From: Pseudochryseolinea flava
GTDB taxonomy: Bacteria > Bacteroidota > Bacteroidia > Cytophagales > Cyclobacteriaceae
Assembly (NCBI RefSeq): GCF_003286915.1
Contig: NZ_QMFY01000017.1
Location: forward strand, 1-64,000
Direction: 5' to 3'
DNA: 64,000 nucleotides
Both the position numbers and the translations under genes were made by a program. The notes under the pieces are model-generated. The model searched no databases. It saw only the letters and a program-made list of their open reading frames with translations, and had not been told where the DNA came from. This document shows, piece by piece, positions 36,183 to 45,091 of the stretch (position 1 is its first letter; each line of letters starts with the position of its first letter).

Positions 36183-38078
36183 ATCTTTTTTCAAGATGGG
36201 TAGCGTAATAGAGAATGTTGCACCCATTCTTTCTTCGCTATCTAAGAAGATAACGCCACCCAGCTTGTCAACAGCCTGTTTTACGATATACAATCCAAGT
36301 CCCGCACCCTGCGATTGGTCACTTGCGCGGTAAAACATATTGAACACACGCGACAAATGTTCTTTCGGAACACCTTGGCCATTGTCCTTGACGACCAATT
36401 GAAGTCCGTTTACAGAACGACGCACAGTAAGTTTCACATATCGCTCGTCTTTACGGGGGTCGCAATATTTGATTGCGTTTGAGATCAGATTATTGAAGAT
36501 GACACTCAATCTAAAAGTGTCGATCATGACTGGAAGATCCGTGTCGCCGGTTACTTCGAAGGTCATTCCTTCTGCTTGCGGCATATTTTGATGAGATTCG
36601 ACACTTTGTTGCCAGATGTCTTGTATGAATACTTCACTCTCCTTGATGTCAAGCTTTCCGTTGCGCGAGTAGTCCAAGATTGAGCTAATGGTATTGTCTA
36701 GACGTCTAACACTCTCGCGAATACGTAAAGTGCAAGCTTGTATATTCGCAAGGTCATCCTCTTTTAACATGATTTCCACCAATCCTAAAATGGAGGCTAG
36801 TGGTGAACGAAGGTCATGCGAAGTACGATAGACGAAACTGTCGAGCTCAAAATTGGTGGCTTCCAATTCGTGCAGCGTCCGTTTTAATTTTGCAGCTTGT
36901 ATTTTACTCTCGGTAACATTTTGGGTAAGTAGAATAGCGGTGGGAATGGTTCCATCTTTTTCAATACACGGTTTGCCGAGAAAAATATAGTCTTGGTTGT
37001 TGAACTCCCAATCAAAAGCAACGCTTTCGCCGGCGAAAAGTTTTTCAAAGTAATAGGAGAGACGTTTAAACCTTTCTGGGGAATAAAGGTCTTTCGCATT
37101 TTTACCAACGTAGTAGCTACTGGTCCTTCCGAGCTTTTCGAATTCTGTTCCTTCGGCGATAATGTAATTATATTCGCGATCGATCATAAACACAGCACCG
37201 TTTGGAATGTTGTTACCTAAGGTGCGATAGTAATTGTAGAAGCGTTGCTTTTCAGCTTCGGCTTCTTCGCGTTCGTGTACATCACGCGATGTACTTAAAA
37301 TGAGTATCACATTTCCATTCCTGTCGAAGATAGGTCTCGAGTGAGATTCCATCCATCGAAAGCCGCGGTCCTTGGTTTTGAAAAGGTATACCATTTTAGG
37401 TGGCGGCCCTGAAGGTCCGTCAGGAATTTCTCCAGCTTCTCTTCGACGATGATCTTCCTCCAAAGCCTTAATCATATCGGGATGAAAGAAGTCATAAGGT
37501 GACCTTCCTTCCATTTCCGTTGGAATGTATCCGGTCACATCTTTGCACGAGGGGCTAACATACAGATATCGTGCTTCGTGTGGTTCATGTAAGCATACAA
37601 TATCGCTTACATTTTCGGAGATGAGTTTGAATTTGTCTACCTCCTCGGCGAGTACACGTTGAATGTCAGTCAACCTGCCCGAGTAATTTTTGTCAGTTTG
37701 ATTGAGTTGAATTTCTTTGAGTGCCTCAGCAAATTTATCTCCTTCGGATACACGTTTATTACCAAGATCTTTTCCGATAAAGGTCAGCGTGTCTGCAGAG
37801 GCGACAATTTTCCAATGTATTGTAGCGCTTTCATTGGGTAGTTCAACGAGGATTTCCAAAACGTTCCCAGTCGTGAGGCATTCCTCAACAGCTGCAACCG
37901 AATAGCTTTCTGTGATGCCAAGGCTTTGATATAAGTCGTTGGTCGAATGAATATTTTCGATGCGAAGCTTTAACGCCTTATTCGCAAAAAGAATTTCTTT
38001 TTCTTTGCCCAAAATCAAATGCAACTCTTCCGACAGATCAGAGAGGTGCCTGAAAGAGAGCGCTACAGTATCACTCAT
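36180..38078 (-). CDS. Cytosolic PAS-domain hybrid-free sensor histidine kinase
   Basis: This 632-aa protein has no membrane segment. A divergent N-terminal PAS-like part is followed by a clear PAS/PAC at about 170-285 (ARYLYVSPSCKDVTGYIPTEMEG, FRWMESHSRPIFDRNGN) and another at about 295-400. The kinase core has H421 in RTSHDLRSPLAS, then N (NLISNAIKYCD), DNGQGVP and GLGLYIVKQAV boxes. It resembles phytochrome-like soluble kinases. No response regulator is adjacent; the lone receiver at 10.1 kb is a conceivable but untested partner. Confidence 0.93.
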   Translation of the reverse strand: MSDTVALSFRHLSDLSEELHLILGKEKEILFANKALKLRIENIHSTNDLYQSLGITESYSVAAVEECLTTGNVLEILVELPNESATIHWKIVASADTLTFIGKDLGNKRVSEGDKFAEALKEIQLNQTDKNYSGRLTDIQRVLAEEVDKFKLISENVSDIVCLHEPHEARYLYVSPSCKDVTGYIPTEMEGRSPYDFFHPDMIKALEEDHRRREAGEIPDGPSGPPPKMVYLFKTKDRGFRWMESHSRPIFDRNGNVILILSTSRDVHEREEAEAEKQRFYNYYRTLGNNIPNGAVFMIDREYNYIIAEGTEFEKLGRTSSYYVGKNAKDLYSPERFKRLSYYFEKLFAGESVAFDWEFNNQDYIFLGKPCIEKDGTIPTAILLTQNVTESKIQAAKLKRTLHELEATNFELDSFVYRTSHDLRSPLASILGLVEIMLKEDDLANIQACTLRIRESVRRLDNTISSILDYSRNGKLDIKESEVFIQDIWQQSVESHQNMPQAEGMTFEVTGDTDLPVMIDTFRLSVIFNNLISNAIKYCDPRKDERYVKLTVRRSVNGLQLVVKDNGQGVPKEHLSRVFNMFYRASDQSQGAGLGLYIVKQAVDKLGGVIFLDSEERMGATFSITLPILKKD

Positions 38079-38183
38079 GAGGGGCTTTTTAATCGGTTCA
38101 AACTGAATATTAAGAAATTCAAGTTTACAATGAAACCCTTGTGTATGGTTTTTGGTAGAAATGGAAAATTAATCATGGTGTAA

Positions 38184-39743
38184 ATGAGTGAAAAATTAAG
38201 TGTCGCATTACGCGCATGGACGAAGTTGCTGACTTCGAAACGGGTAGTGGTTGATGAAAGTTTCCTTGATAAGGAAAGCACAGCCACGTTCGATACACAT
38301 CAACGCGTGTTGGCCGTGCTAAAACCCAGGAGCACGAAAGAAGTTGCTGCTATTGTGAAAATCGCGGCAAAGTATTCAATCCCGATATATCCGGTAAGCG
38401 GTGGAAAAAATTGGGGGTTAGGTTCTAAAGTTCCTGAGCGAGATGGTGTACTCATTGATCTGTCGCTCATGAAAAAGATCACTGGCTACGATGAAAAGAT
38501 GGGATACATTACGGTACAACCTGGCGTAACATTTCGTGCGGCCGTTGACTTTTTAATGCGTAAGAAATCCTCATTGATGCTCGATACGATTGGGAGCACA
38601 CCTGATGCTACCATTGTGGGCAATACTGCCGAACGTGGTCACGGCATGGCCATGTATGCAGACCGATTTAATTTTGTGTGTGCATTGGAAGTTGTATTAC
38701 CCAATGGTAAGGTAATTAACACCGGCTTCGGCGACTTTAAGGATTCAGCGTTAGCACCACTGGCCAAGTGGGGTGTGGGACCTTACTTAGATGGTCTATT
38801 CACACAGTCGAATTTGGGGATTATCACCCGTCTAACGCTATGGCTACGCGCGAAGCCTCAACACTTTACGTCGTTTATATTTCATGTTGATGATGAGAAA
38901 AGATTGGGCAAAGTTATCGACGTGTGGCGGCAACTTGGGCTTGAGGGTTTGCAATCATCGTTGCGTGTGTTCAATGATATGAGAATGATTTCGTTTGGAG
39001 AAAGATTTCCTGCGGCAGAAAAAACGCCTTTGTCAGAAAAGACGCGGCGTGCCATGCGACAGAAACTCATGATAGGGAAATGGATAGGACTTGGCGGATT
39101 GTTTCCCCCGAGTGAGGCACATGCCATGGCGGATCAGGCGCTGATCAAAGAACGAATTGGAGGCCTCGTGGATCGTTTAATTTTCTACGATCAAGCACTG
39201 ATCGATACAACGTATGAACATGCGGATGTACAATCGAAACAGCAGATGGATTTTATGTTCAACAAAACGTTGTTGAGAGGAAATGTATCCGAGGCAGCAA
39301 TCAACATGACCTATTGGAGAAAATCCGCAGATGTAAAAGTGAATGATTTACATCAAGACAAAGCAGGAGTGATATGGTATTGCCCTGCGATTCCGATGAC
39401 AAGCACAGCAGCACAAATGACGATTAACGTTTGCGAGAAAGTGAGTCGCAAATATGGCTTCGAACTCAATTTGGGATTTCTGTTTATTTCTGAACGAACA
39501 CTTGATATAACGGGTGCCCTATGCTACGATCGCGAAATTGCAGGAGAAGATAAGAGAGCAATGGATTGTCATGATGAGATCATGCGCGTGCTCAGTGCAA
39601 AAGGATATAGTCCATATCGCCTAGGTGTGCAGTCGATGTCGTTGATGAAAAACCACGGTAGGGATATACGCAGATTGATGAAAACATTGAAAAGCGCATT
39701 CGATCCGTGTGACATCTTAGCTCCGGGACATTACTTATTGTAA
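38184..39743 (+). CDS. VAO-type FAD-linked oxidase
   Basis: This 519-aa flavoprotein of the vanillyl-alcohol oxidase / 4-cresol dehydrogenase type has a PCMH FAD domain at about 40-215 with VSGGKNWGLG at 71-80, GYITVQPGVTF and GNTAERGHG at 146-154. The C-terminal half fits the FAD-oxidase C domain (FGFELNLGFLF-like section, then SPYRLGVQSM). No signal peptide is seen. Family members oxidise phenols, alcohols or D-lactate-like acids. A GNAT-like gene follows on the same strand after 179 bases. Confidence 0.87.
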   Translation: MSEKLSVALRAWTKLLTSKRVVVDESFLDKESTATFDTHQRVLAVLKPRSTKEVAAIVKIAAKYSIPIYPVSGGKNWGLGSKVPERDGVLIDLSLMKKITGYDEKMGYITVQPGVTFRAAVDFLMRKKSSLMLDTIGSTPDATIVGNTAERGHGMAMYADRFNFVCALEVVLPNGKVINTGFGDFKDSALAPLAKWGVGPYLDGLFTQSNLGIITRLTLWLRAKPQHFTSFIFHVDDEKRLGKVIDVWRQLGLEGLQSSLRVFNDMRMISFGERFPAAEKTPLSEKTRRAMRQKLMIGKWIGLGGLFPPSEAHAMADQALIKERIGGLVDRLIFYDQALIDTTYEHADVQSKQQMDFMFNKTLLRGNVSEAAINMTYWRKSADVKVNDLHQDKAGVIWYCPAIPMTSTAAQMTINVCEKVSRKYGFELNLGFLFISERTLDITGALCYDREIAGEDKRAMDCHDEIMRVLSAKGYSPYRLGVQSMSLMKNHGRDIRRLMKTLKSAFDPCDILAPGHYLL

Positions 39744-39922
39744 ATTTTTTCGAGATTTTTTTACCTGCGCAAAGCAGTTTGTGCATCCGATTGCACGCTC
39801 AGGAGACGGATTTTTCCGGTTTATGTCGTTCGTCGGTGATTTATGTTGATTCATCTGTGCTATTGACCGATAATCTGGAGATTTATACTTTCGCGCGCCT
39901 TTCATATGGAGCCCAACAAAGT

Positions 39923-40603
39923 ATGAACAACAGAAAATTTACAATTAGGATGCTGCGATCGGTGGATCATCCTGGAGTAGCGCAACAATTTGCACAAGAA
40001 CAGAAAGAAGTGCTTCGTGCATTTGGTGTGACGGGAGTTACGTCGGCGAAGCAGGCTTGGCAATCCGATCCCAACACGTACATGTTTATAGCCGAAGATG
40101 TAAACAGTGGTGAAATGGTTGCCGGAATGAGACTCGATCGTGAGTCTGATGCTAAACCAATTCCAATGTCGGAAGCGCTGACAAAGATCTCATCGGAGTT
40201 CAGAGATTTAGTAGAAAACTTAAGACCCCTTGGTCTTGCAGAAGGATGTGGATGGTGGGTAAAAGATGGATATGCAGGCATGGGGCTCCCGGGAATTCTA
40301 TTACGCGCTGGCGTGAGCGCATCTCCTCGACTCGGAATCAATTACATCTTCGGATTCCCGCATCAACACACGAAGCCAATTATGTCGAAGTACGGCTTTA
40401 TCGCCGTAGATGTTATCGGTGATAATGGCTCCTTCGTGTATCCAGATGATCGTTATCGTTCGACAGTGGTGGAATTGAACACGCAAACCTTACACACTAC
40501 ACCACGGGCAGAACGTGAGCGTATATTTACGCTTCGCAGTAACCCTGAGCTTGAAGTCAGGGAGGGGAACTTGTCACTGCACTACTATTTGAATTACAAT
40601 TAG
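39923..40603 (+). CDS. GNAT-like acyltransferase-fold protein
   Basis: This protein of about 226 aa starts at the ATG at 39923 (MNNRKFTIRML); the frame reaches up to 39779 but those residues look non-coding. The layout is strand-helix with an YMFIAEDVNSGEMVAGMRLD pair of strands, then EGCGWWVKDGYAGMGLPGILLRAG and a following NYIFGFPHQHTKPIMSKYGF, which looks like the acyl-CoA binding and alpha4-beta6 part of GNAT or autoinducer-synthase folds. The family is not recognised more closely. It lies after the flavin oxidase and might share its transcript. Confidence 0.6.
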   Translation: MNNRKFTIRMLRSVDHPGVAQQFAQEQKEVLRAFGVTGVTSAKQAWQSDPNTYMFIAEDVNSGEMVAGMRLDRESDAKPIPMSEALTKISSEFRDLVENLRPLGLAEGCGWWVKDGYAGMGLPGILLRAGVSASPRLGINYIFGFPHQHTKPIMSKYGFIAVDVIGDNGSFVYPDDRYRSTVVELNTQTLHTTPRAERERIFTLRSNPELEVREGNLSLHYYLNYN

Positions 40604-40773
40604 ACACTTTGCATTCAGCTTTTCGATGGTTGGGCACACGTGGGATCTTAAATTTGAGAGGTAGAATCCTACGTTCATTGCTAAAAACTAACATCGACCT
40701 TCAAAAGCTAAATGCAATCTGCAAAAGCTACTTGCTATTTTGTATGTTGCGACCCTATCCCAATCTAAACTGT

Positions 40774-41928
40774 ATGTGCGCTAATCGATGTAGCACGCGC
40801 GTGACGCAGGCGTTATTAACGACCCTGATATTTTTCTTTACTCACTTGTCCTTTGCGCAGAAGCGTAAAGAGATCTTGTATGTAGGTACGATGGCTGTTC
40901 GCGAAAGTCAAGGTATCTATGTTTTCAAATACGATCCTATAAAAGCAAAGCTAACGCTGCTTCAAACGATCAACGATCGTGATAGCCCGAGCTTCCTGAC
41001 GGTTCATCCGAATGGAAAATTTCTTTATGCTGTGAATCGCATGGCCGTTGACCAAACGCATAGTGAAGTTGGCTCAGTATCGGCCTATCAAATTGACCAA
41101 AAAACAGGTAAGCTAACGCTGATTAACCATGTGTCGGCATTTGGTAAAGGGCCGTGTCATATCAGCGTCGATCGTACGGGTAAATTTGCGTTTGTGTCGA
41201 ACTATCACGAAGGCAACTTGGTAGTGTATCGCTTGTTATCCGATGGCTCTTTGGGAGAAGTAACGGATAGCAAAAAGTATAGTTATAATGGTAAGCAGTC
41301 GCATGTTCATTGTGCGATACCATCGCCCGATAATAAGTTTTTACTGGTGACAGATCTCGGCGCTGACAAAATTTACAAATACAAACTTGACTTAGTCAAT
41401 GGGAGAATAATACCGGCAGATCAACCCGAATTATCGGTTGCTCCCGGTGCAGGACCACGACATCTTACGTTCAGCATGAATGGAAAGAATGTTTACCTCG
41501 CCGAGGAGTTGACATCCACGATTGCAAGTTTTAGTTATCAACCCCTCACGTCTAGTGCAACGATTCTTCAGGATACACTGCGTGCCATACCTGCATCGTA
41601 TAAGGATAAAAATTCCAGCGCTGATATTCGCGTTGATCCGAAAGGTAAATATGTATATCAATCACAACGTGGACTTGATGCACTGTCGATTTTTGCAATT
41701 GGTCTTCATGGGAAATTGAAGTATGTCGGAACTCAATCTTCGGCAGGAAAAACGCCTCGTAATTTTGTGTTTACGCCCAGTGGCCAACATCTGCTTGTGG
41801 CCAATCAGGACACGGATAATGTTGTGATTTTCAAACAAGATGCAAAAACTGGCAAGCTGCGATCAACGGGGTTTGAAGTGAAGGTTCCTTCTCCAGTGTG
41901 CTTGCAATTTTTGAAAATCAACCAGTAA
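40774..41928 (+). CDS. Lactonase-family (6-phosphogluconolactonase-like) beta-propeller, exported
   Basis: The protein has about 384 aa from the ATG at 40774, which gives a signal peptide (LLTTLIFFFTHLSFAQ); upstream ATGs at 40744 and 40609 are in frame but lack one. Seven propeller blades are suggested by repeats such as FLTVHPNGKFLYAVNR, HISVDRTGKFAFVSNY, CAIPSPDNKFLLVTDLG, PRHLTFSMNGKNVYLAEE, DIRVDPKGKYVYQSQRG and RNFVFTPSGQHLLVANQD. This is the YbhE/lactonase_2 family; periplasmic versions are common in Bacteroidota and their substrate is unsettled. A cytosolic pentose phosphate role is unlikely given the signal peptide. Confidence 0.88.
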   Translation: MCANRCSTRVTQALLTTLIFFFTHLSFAQKRKEILYVGTMAVRESQGIYVFKYDPIKAKLTLLQTINDRDSPSFLTVHPNGKFLYAVNRMAVDQTHSEVGSVSAYQIDQKTGKLTLINHVSAFGKGPCHISVDRTGKFAFVSNYHEGNLVVYRLLSDGSLGEVTDSKKYSYNGKQSHVHCAIPSPDNKFLLVTDLGADKIYKYKLDLVNGRIIPADQPELSVAPGAGPRHLTFSMNGKNVYLAEELTSTIASFSYQPLTSSATILQDTLRAIPASYKDKNSSADIRVDPKGKYVYQSQRGLDALSIFAIGLHGKLKYVGTQSSAGKTPRNFVFTPSGQHLLVANQDTDNVVIFKQDAKTGKLRSTGFEVKVPSPVCLQFLKINQ

Positions 41929-41938
41929 TGAAAATTGA

Positions 41939-41982
41939 TCAAGCCGATGCCAATCCACCTAGGAAAAGAGACATCAGCTTGA
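41939..41982. repeat. Inverted repeat between converging genes
   Basis: TCAAGCCGATG and CATCAGCTTGA are complementary at 10 of 11 positions across a 22-base loop. There is no T-tract. It may be a weak transcription end for the lactonase or the NmrA-like gene. Confidence 0.35.
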
Positions 41983-42024
41983 CAAATCATCGAATCAGTT
42001 AGTATAGCGCTCTAACCGGTTTGT

Positions 42025-42909
42025 TTAACCAGCATAGGCTTGTGCGAATTCAGTCGCAAAATCTTCCAGTTTTGTTGGGCTTAATGTTGGTTTATGCTTG
42101 CGCGCGTCGCCTTGCATCAAACCATCACGAATAGCTTTGCCCATTTCAGTGTAGGCCTGCGCATGTATTTCTGGGACCCCTGCTTGAAGAAGACCTTGCT
42201 TCTGTTCTTCATCAGAGAATACGACCCAATTGACTTCGCGACCAATGGCTTTACCCAGTACACTTGCAATTTCTTTTCCGGAGCGTTCATCTCCAAAGAT
42301 GTAACGAACGGAAGCGCCCGAGAATTTTAATGTTGTGAGTTCTTCAAGCGCAGCGGCTGCAATATCTCGCGTATGCACGAGGAAAACTTTTTCGCCATCG
42401 CCAAAATTACCGCCGAGTATACCAGCTTGTTTCACAAGGCCGATTTGGTTCAACAGATTGTAGTAGAAATAAGACGGGCGAAGATGTTTAACATTCAACC
42501 CGGAAATTTTGTTGAGGAGTTGTTCAAAGTCATACAGTCCATCAACAGGTCCGACACCGTTGCCCGCGTGCGCACCAACGCTGCTAAGGTTCACAACATA
42601 AGCGATTTTATTTTCGCGTATAGCGTCGGCATAGTTCTTAGCAACCTCATTTTGTGAAGCGCGCCAATTTGTAGTCTGCCATATTGGTGGTATCATGGTG
42701 TAAATCACGTCTGCACCTTTAAACGCAGTGCTCACAAATGCAGCATCAAATACGGATCCTACCACTGCCGAAGCGCCAAGGGATTCTATGTCTTTCACGC
42801 GATCGTGGTTGCTCGTCACCACGCGTACTTTATTTCCTGCTTTCACCAATGCTTCTACAACTGGTTTACTGATATGGCCGATTGAGCCTGTAATGACATA
42901 AGTTTTCAT
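42025..42909 (-). CDS. NmrA-like NAD(P)-binding oxidoreductase (atypical SDR)
   Basis: This protein of about 294 aa starts at the ATG at 42909 (MKTYVITGSIG); the frame extends 14 codons upstream. The Rossmann motif TGSIGHIS has Ser at the third glycine position, common in atypical SDRs. It matches the QOR2/NmrA-like group that senses or reduces quinones. It diverges from an HxlR-family regulator 119 bases away, the usual arrangement in which HxlR represses a quinone- or aldehyde-responsive enzyme. Confidence 0.88.
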   Translation of the reverse strand: MKTYVITGSIGHISKPVVEALVKAGNKVRVVTSNHDRVKDIESLGASAVVGSVFDAAFVSTAFKGADVIYTMIPPIWQTTNWRASQNEVAKNYADAIRENKIAYVVNLSSVGAHAGNGVGPVDGLYDFEQLLNKISGLNVKHLRPSYFYYNLLNQIGLVKQAGILGGNFGDGEKVFLVHTRDIAAAALEELTTLKFSGASVRYIFGDERSGKEIASVLGKAIGREVNWVVFSDEEQKQGLLQAGVPEIHAQAYTEMGKAIRDGLMQGDARKHKPTLSPTKLEDFATEFAQAYAG

Positions 42910-43027
42910 TTGTCTTTTGTTTTGTGTTTGATGTTGCAAGATTACGGGCAAAGTCTTTATTTTGTTGGTAGTTATAAATTACTGATGTAGTCATTTATTT
43001 CAGACTAATATTGATTAACAAATAGTT

Positions 43028-43387
43028 ATGGAAAAGACGATCATGAAGAATCTGCTCCATTGCCCAGTGACGGCGACCATGGAGGTGATTGGTGGCAAGT
43101 GGAAACTGCTGATTATTTACCTTATCAGCAACGACATCAACCGCTTTGGAAAGATGGGAATGATGCTCAAAAATATCAGTAAACAGATGCTCACAACGCA
43201 GTTACGTGAACTTGAAAATGATGGCATCATCGAACGAAAAATATATGCAGAGATTCCGCCGCGCGTGGAATATTTTCTGACCGCGAAGGGAAATTCATTA
43301 ACACCCGTGATTGAACGGTTGCGCGATTTTGGGATGGAATTCTTGATTCCCCGCGAAGAAGCGAGTGTTGACCAACTACACGTATAA
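43028..43387 (+). CDS. HxlR-family transcriptional regulator
   Basis: This 119-aa winged helix protein has the family's early cysteine C12 in LLHCPV, then MEVIGGKWKLLIIYLI, LKNISKQMLTTQLRELENDGIIER and a wing with IPPRVEYFLTAKG. It diverges from the NmrA-like reductase and probably controls it and perhaps the methyltransferase that follows 20 bases downstream. Confidence 0.93.
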   Translation: MEKTIMKNLLHCPVTATMEVIGGKWKLLIIYLISNDINRFGKMGMMLKNISKQMLTTQLRELENDGIIERKIYAEIPPRVEYFLTAKGNSLTPVIERLRDFGMEFLIPREEASVDQLHV

Positions 43388-43407
43388 TCCAATTAGACTT
43401 TTTGATA

Positions 43408-44037
43408 ATGCAAGTTGCAGAAGATTACAACGCATGGGCTAGTGCCTACGATACTGTAATGAATAAAACACGTGATCTAGAAGGTGTCGCTTTGCGTGAC
43501 ATGCTCGGAGCCCTTTCTTTTAGATCTGTCTTAGAAGCAGGATGCGGCACTGGTAAGAATACGTCTTTTTTTGTGGACCGTGCAGAACATGTGCTATCCG
43601 TAGATTTTTCGGCAGCGATGCTAGCGCAAGCGAAAGAAAAAATTAAAAGCGAAAAGGTTGAATTCAAGCAAGCCGATCTTATGCATGCTTGGACATTTTT
43701 GGATCGACAGGTTGATCTAATTTCGTTTAGTCTTGTGCTTGAACACATCCCTGATCTTTCAACGATTTTTAAGAATGCATACAACACGTTGAACCCTGGT
43801 GGTTATTTATATTTGGGTGAACTTCACCCATTTAAACAATACGCCGGAAGTAAAGCGCGCTTTGAAACAGCATCGGGAGAGACTCGTGTGTTGGATTGTT
43901 TCACTCATCATGTCTCTGACTATTTCAATGCGGCCGTTAAAGCTGGTTTCATTTGTGAATCACTCCAAGAATGGTTTGATGATGACGCTGTTCATCTTCC
44001 ACGTGTGCTGACAATTGTTTTTCGAAAACCAAAGTAG
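43408..44037 (+). CDS. Class I SAM-dependent methyltransferase
   Basis: This protein of about 209 aa starts at the ATG at 43408; a TTG six bases earlier is also open. Motif I is VLEAGCGTGKN at 41-51, motif II HVLSVDFSAAML, and a post-motif with LISFSLVLEHIPD and NTLNPGGYLYLGEL. The substrate is unknown; the general layout is that of small-molecule methyltransferases. It may be co-transcribed with hxlR. Confidence 0.9.
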   Translation: MQVAEDYNAWASAYDTVMNKTRDLEGVALRDMLGALSFRSVLEAGCGTGKNTSFFVDRAEHVLSVDFSAAMLAQAKEKIKSEKVEFKQADLMHAWTFLDRQVDLISFSLVLEHIPDLSTIFKNAYNTLNPGGYLYLGELHPFKQYAGSKARFETASGETRVLDCFTHHVSDYFNAAVKAGFICESLQEWFDDDAVHLPRVLTIVFRKPK

Positions 44038-44061
44038 CAATCAACGTAATTCAAAGTATAT

Positions 44062-44080
44062 TGAGTTTAATTTAAACTCA
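44062..44080. promoter_or_regulatory. Perfect 19-bp palindrome at the bestrophin start
   Basis: TGAGTTTAA-T-TTAAACTCA has perfect 9-base arms around one base, and its last A is the A of the bestrophin ATG at 44080. It could be an operator or, in RNA, a weak hairpin over the ribosome site. The layout (9+1+9) is the same as that of the palindrome at 5440-5458, but the sequence differs. Confidence 0.5.
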
Positions 44081-45087
44081 TGTACGTTAAACGCTACTTC
44101 AGTTCCGGCATCCTTTACTACATTTCATGGCGTATGATATTGTGGTCGTTGCTTACAGGAACGATTGCTTTGTTAAGCTATCATTACTTGGGCTGGCACT
44201 GGGTTGCAATTCCATGGCTTCCGGTTTCGTTGATTGGTACTGCAACGGCATTTTATGTTGGTTTTAAAAATAACCAGTCTTATGATCGGGGATGGGAAGC
44301 GCGAAAAATCTGGGGAGGGATCGTTAATACCAGTAGAAGTTTTGGCGCGGCAACAAGGGCCTTTATACGTGCGACAAGTAATGCCGATGAGGCCATCGTA
44401 GCGCAAGAAATCAACACGATTATTTACCGACATATCGCATGGCTACACGCTTTGAAACATGCTATGCGCACGCGTACAATATGGGAGCACAGCTACAAAT
44501 CTTCAGAGCGGCAACGTAAGTTCTTTGAGAAACGAATTGATTTCTCTGATTTGAATACGGACCTGGCACGTTACCTGAGCCAAGAGGAACTAGCATGGGT
44601 GAAGACTAAGAAGAATTGTGCGGCGCAACTTCTCGATCGTCAATCGCAGCACATTGCGTTGCTAAATAAAAAGGGACATATAGACGACTTCCGTCACGTC
44701 GAACTTCAAAAACTGATTGGTGAATTGTACAATGAGCAGGGCAGGAGCGAGCGTATCAAGAATTCACCGCTGCCGCGACAGTACTCCACATCAAGTGCGA
44801 TTTTCATCATCATCTTTACGTGGATGTTGCCCTTCGGGATGATTAAAGAATTCGAGAAAGTCGGTGACGGGATGATTTGGCTATTGATCCCTTTTAATCT
44901 CATCGTGTCGTGGGTGTTTTCGTTGATGGAGTATACAGGAGACTATAGCGAAAATCCATTTGAAGGATTGATTAACGATGTGCCCATATACAGCATCGTC
45001 CGCAATATAGAAATTGACCTTCGTGACATGCTCGACGAAAAAGATCTTCCTGAAAGAATGAAACCAGAGTATAATGTCTTATTCTGA
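44080..45087 (+). CDS. Bestrophin-family (UPF0187) ion channel-like protein
   Basis: This 335-aa membrane protein has hydrophobic segments at about 22-42 and 45-65 in the N-terminal half and two more near 235-285, the usual bestrophin pattern. Landmarks are YDRGWEARKIWGGIVNTSR and a C-terminal DLRDMLDEKDLP. Bacterial relatives form pentameric channels passing cations. Four bases separate its stop from the convergent GH78 gene. A perfect palindrome sits at its start codon. Confidence 0.88.
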   Translation: MYVKRYFSSGILYYISWRMILWSLLTGTIALLSYHYLGWHWVAIPWLPVSLIGTATAFYVGFKNNQSYDRGWEARKIWGGIVNTSRSFGAATRAFIRATSNADEAIVAQEINTIIYRHIAWLHALKHAMRTRTIWEHSYKSSERQRKFFEKRIDFSDLNTDLARYLSQEELAWVKTKKNCAAQLLDRQSQHIALLNKKGHIDDFRHVELQKLIGELYNEQGRSERIKNSPLPRQYSTSSAIFIIIFTWMLPFGMIKEFEKVGDGMIWLLIPFNLIVSWVFSLMEYTGDYSENPFEGLINDVPIYSIVRNIEIDLRDMLDEKDLPERMKPEYNVLF

Positions 45088-45091
45088 AAAC

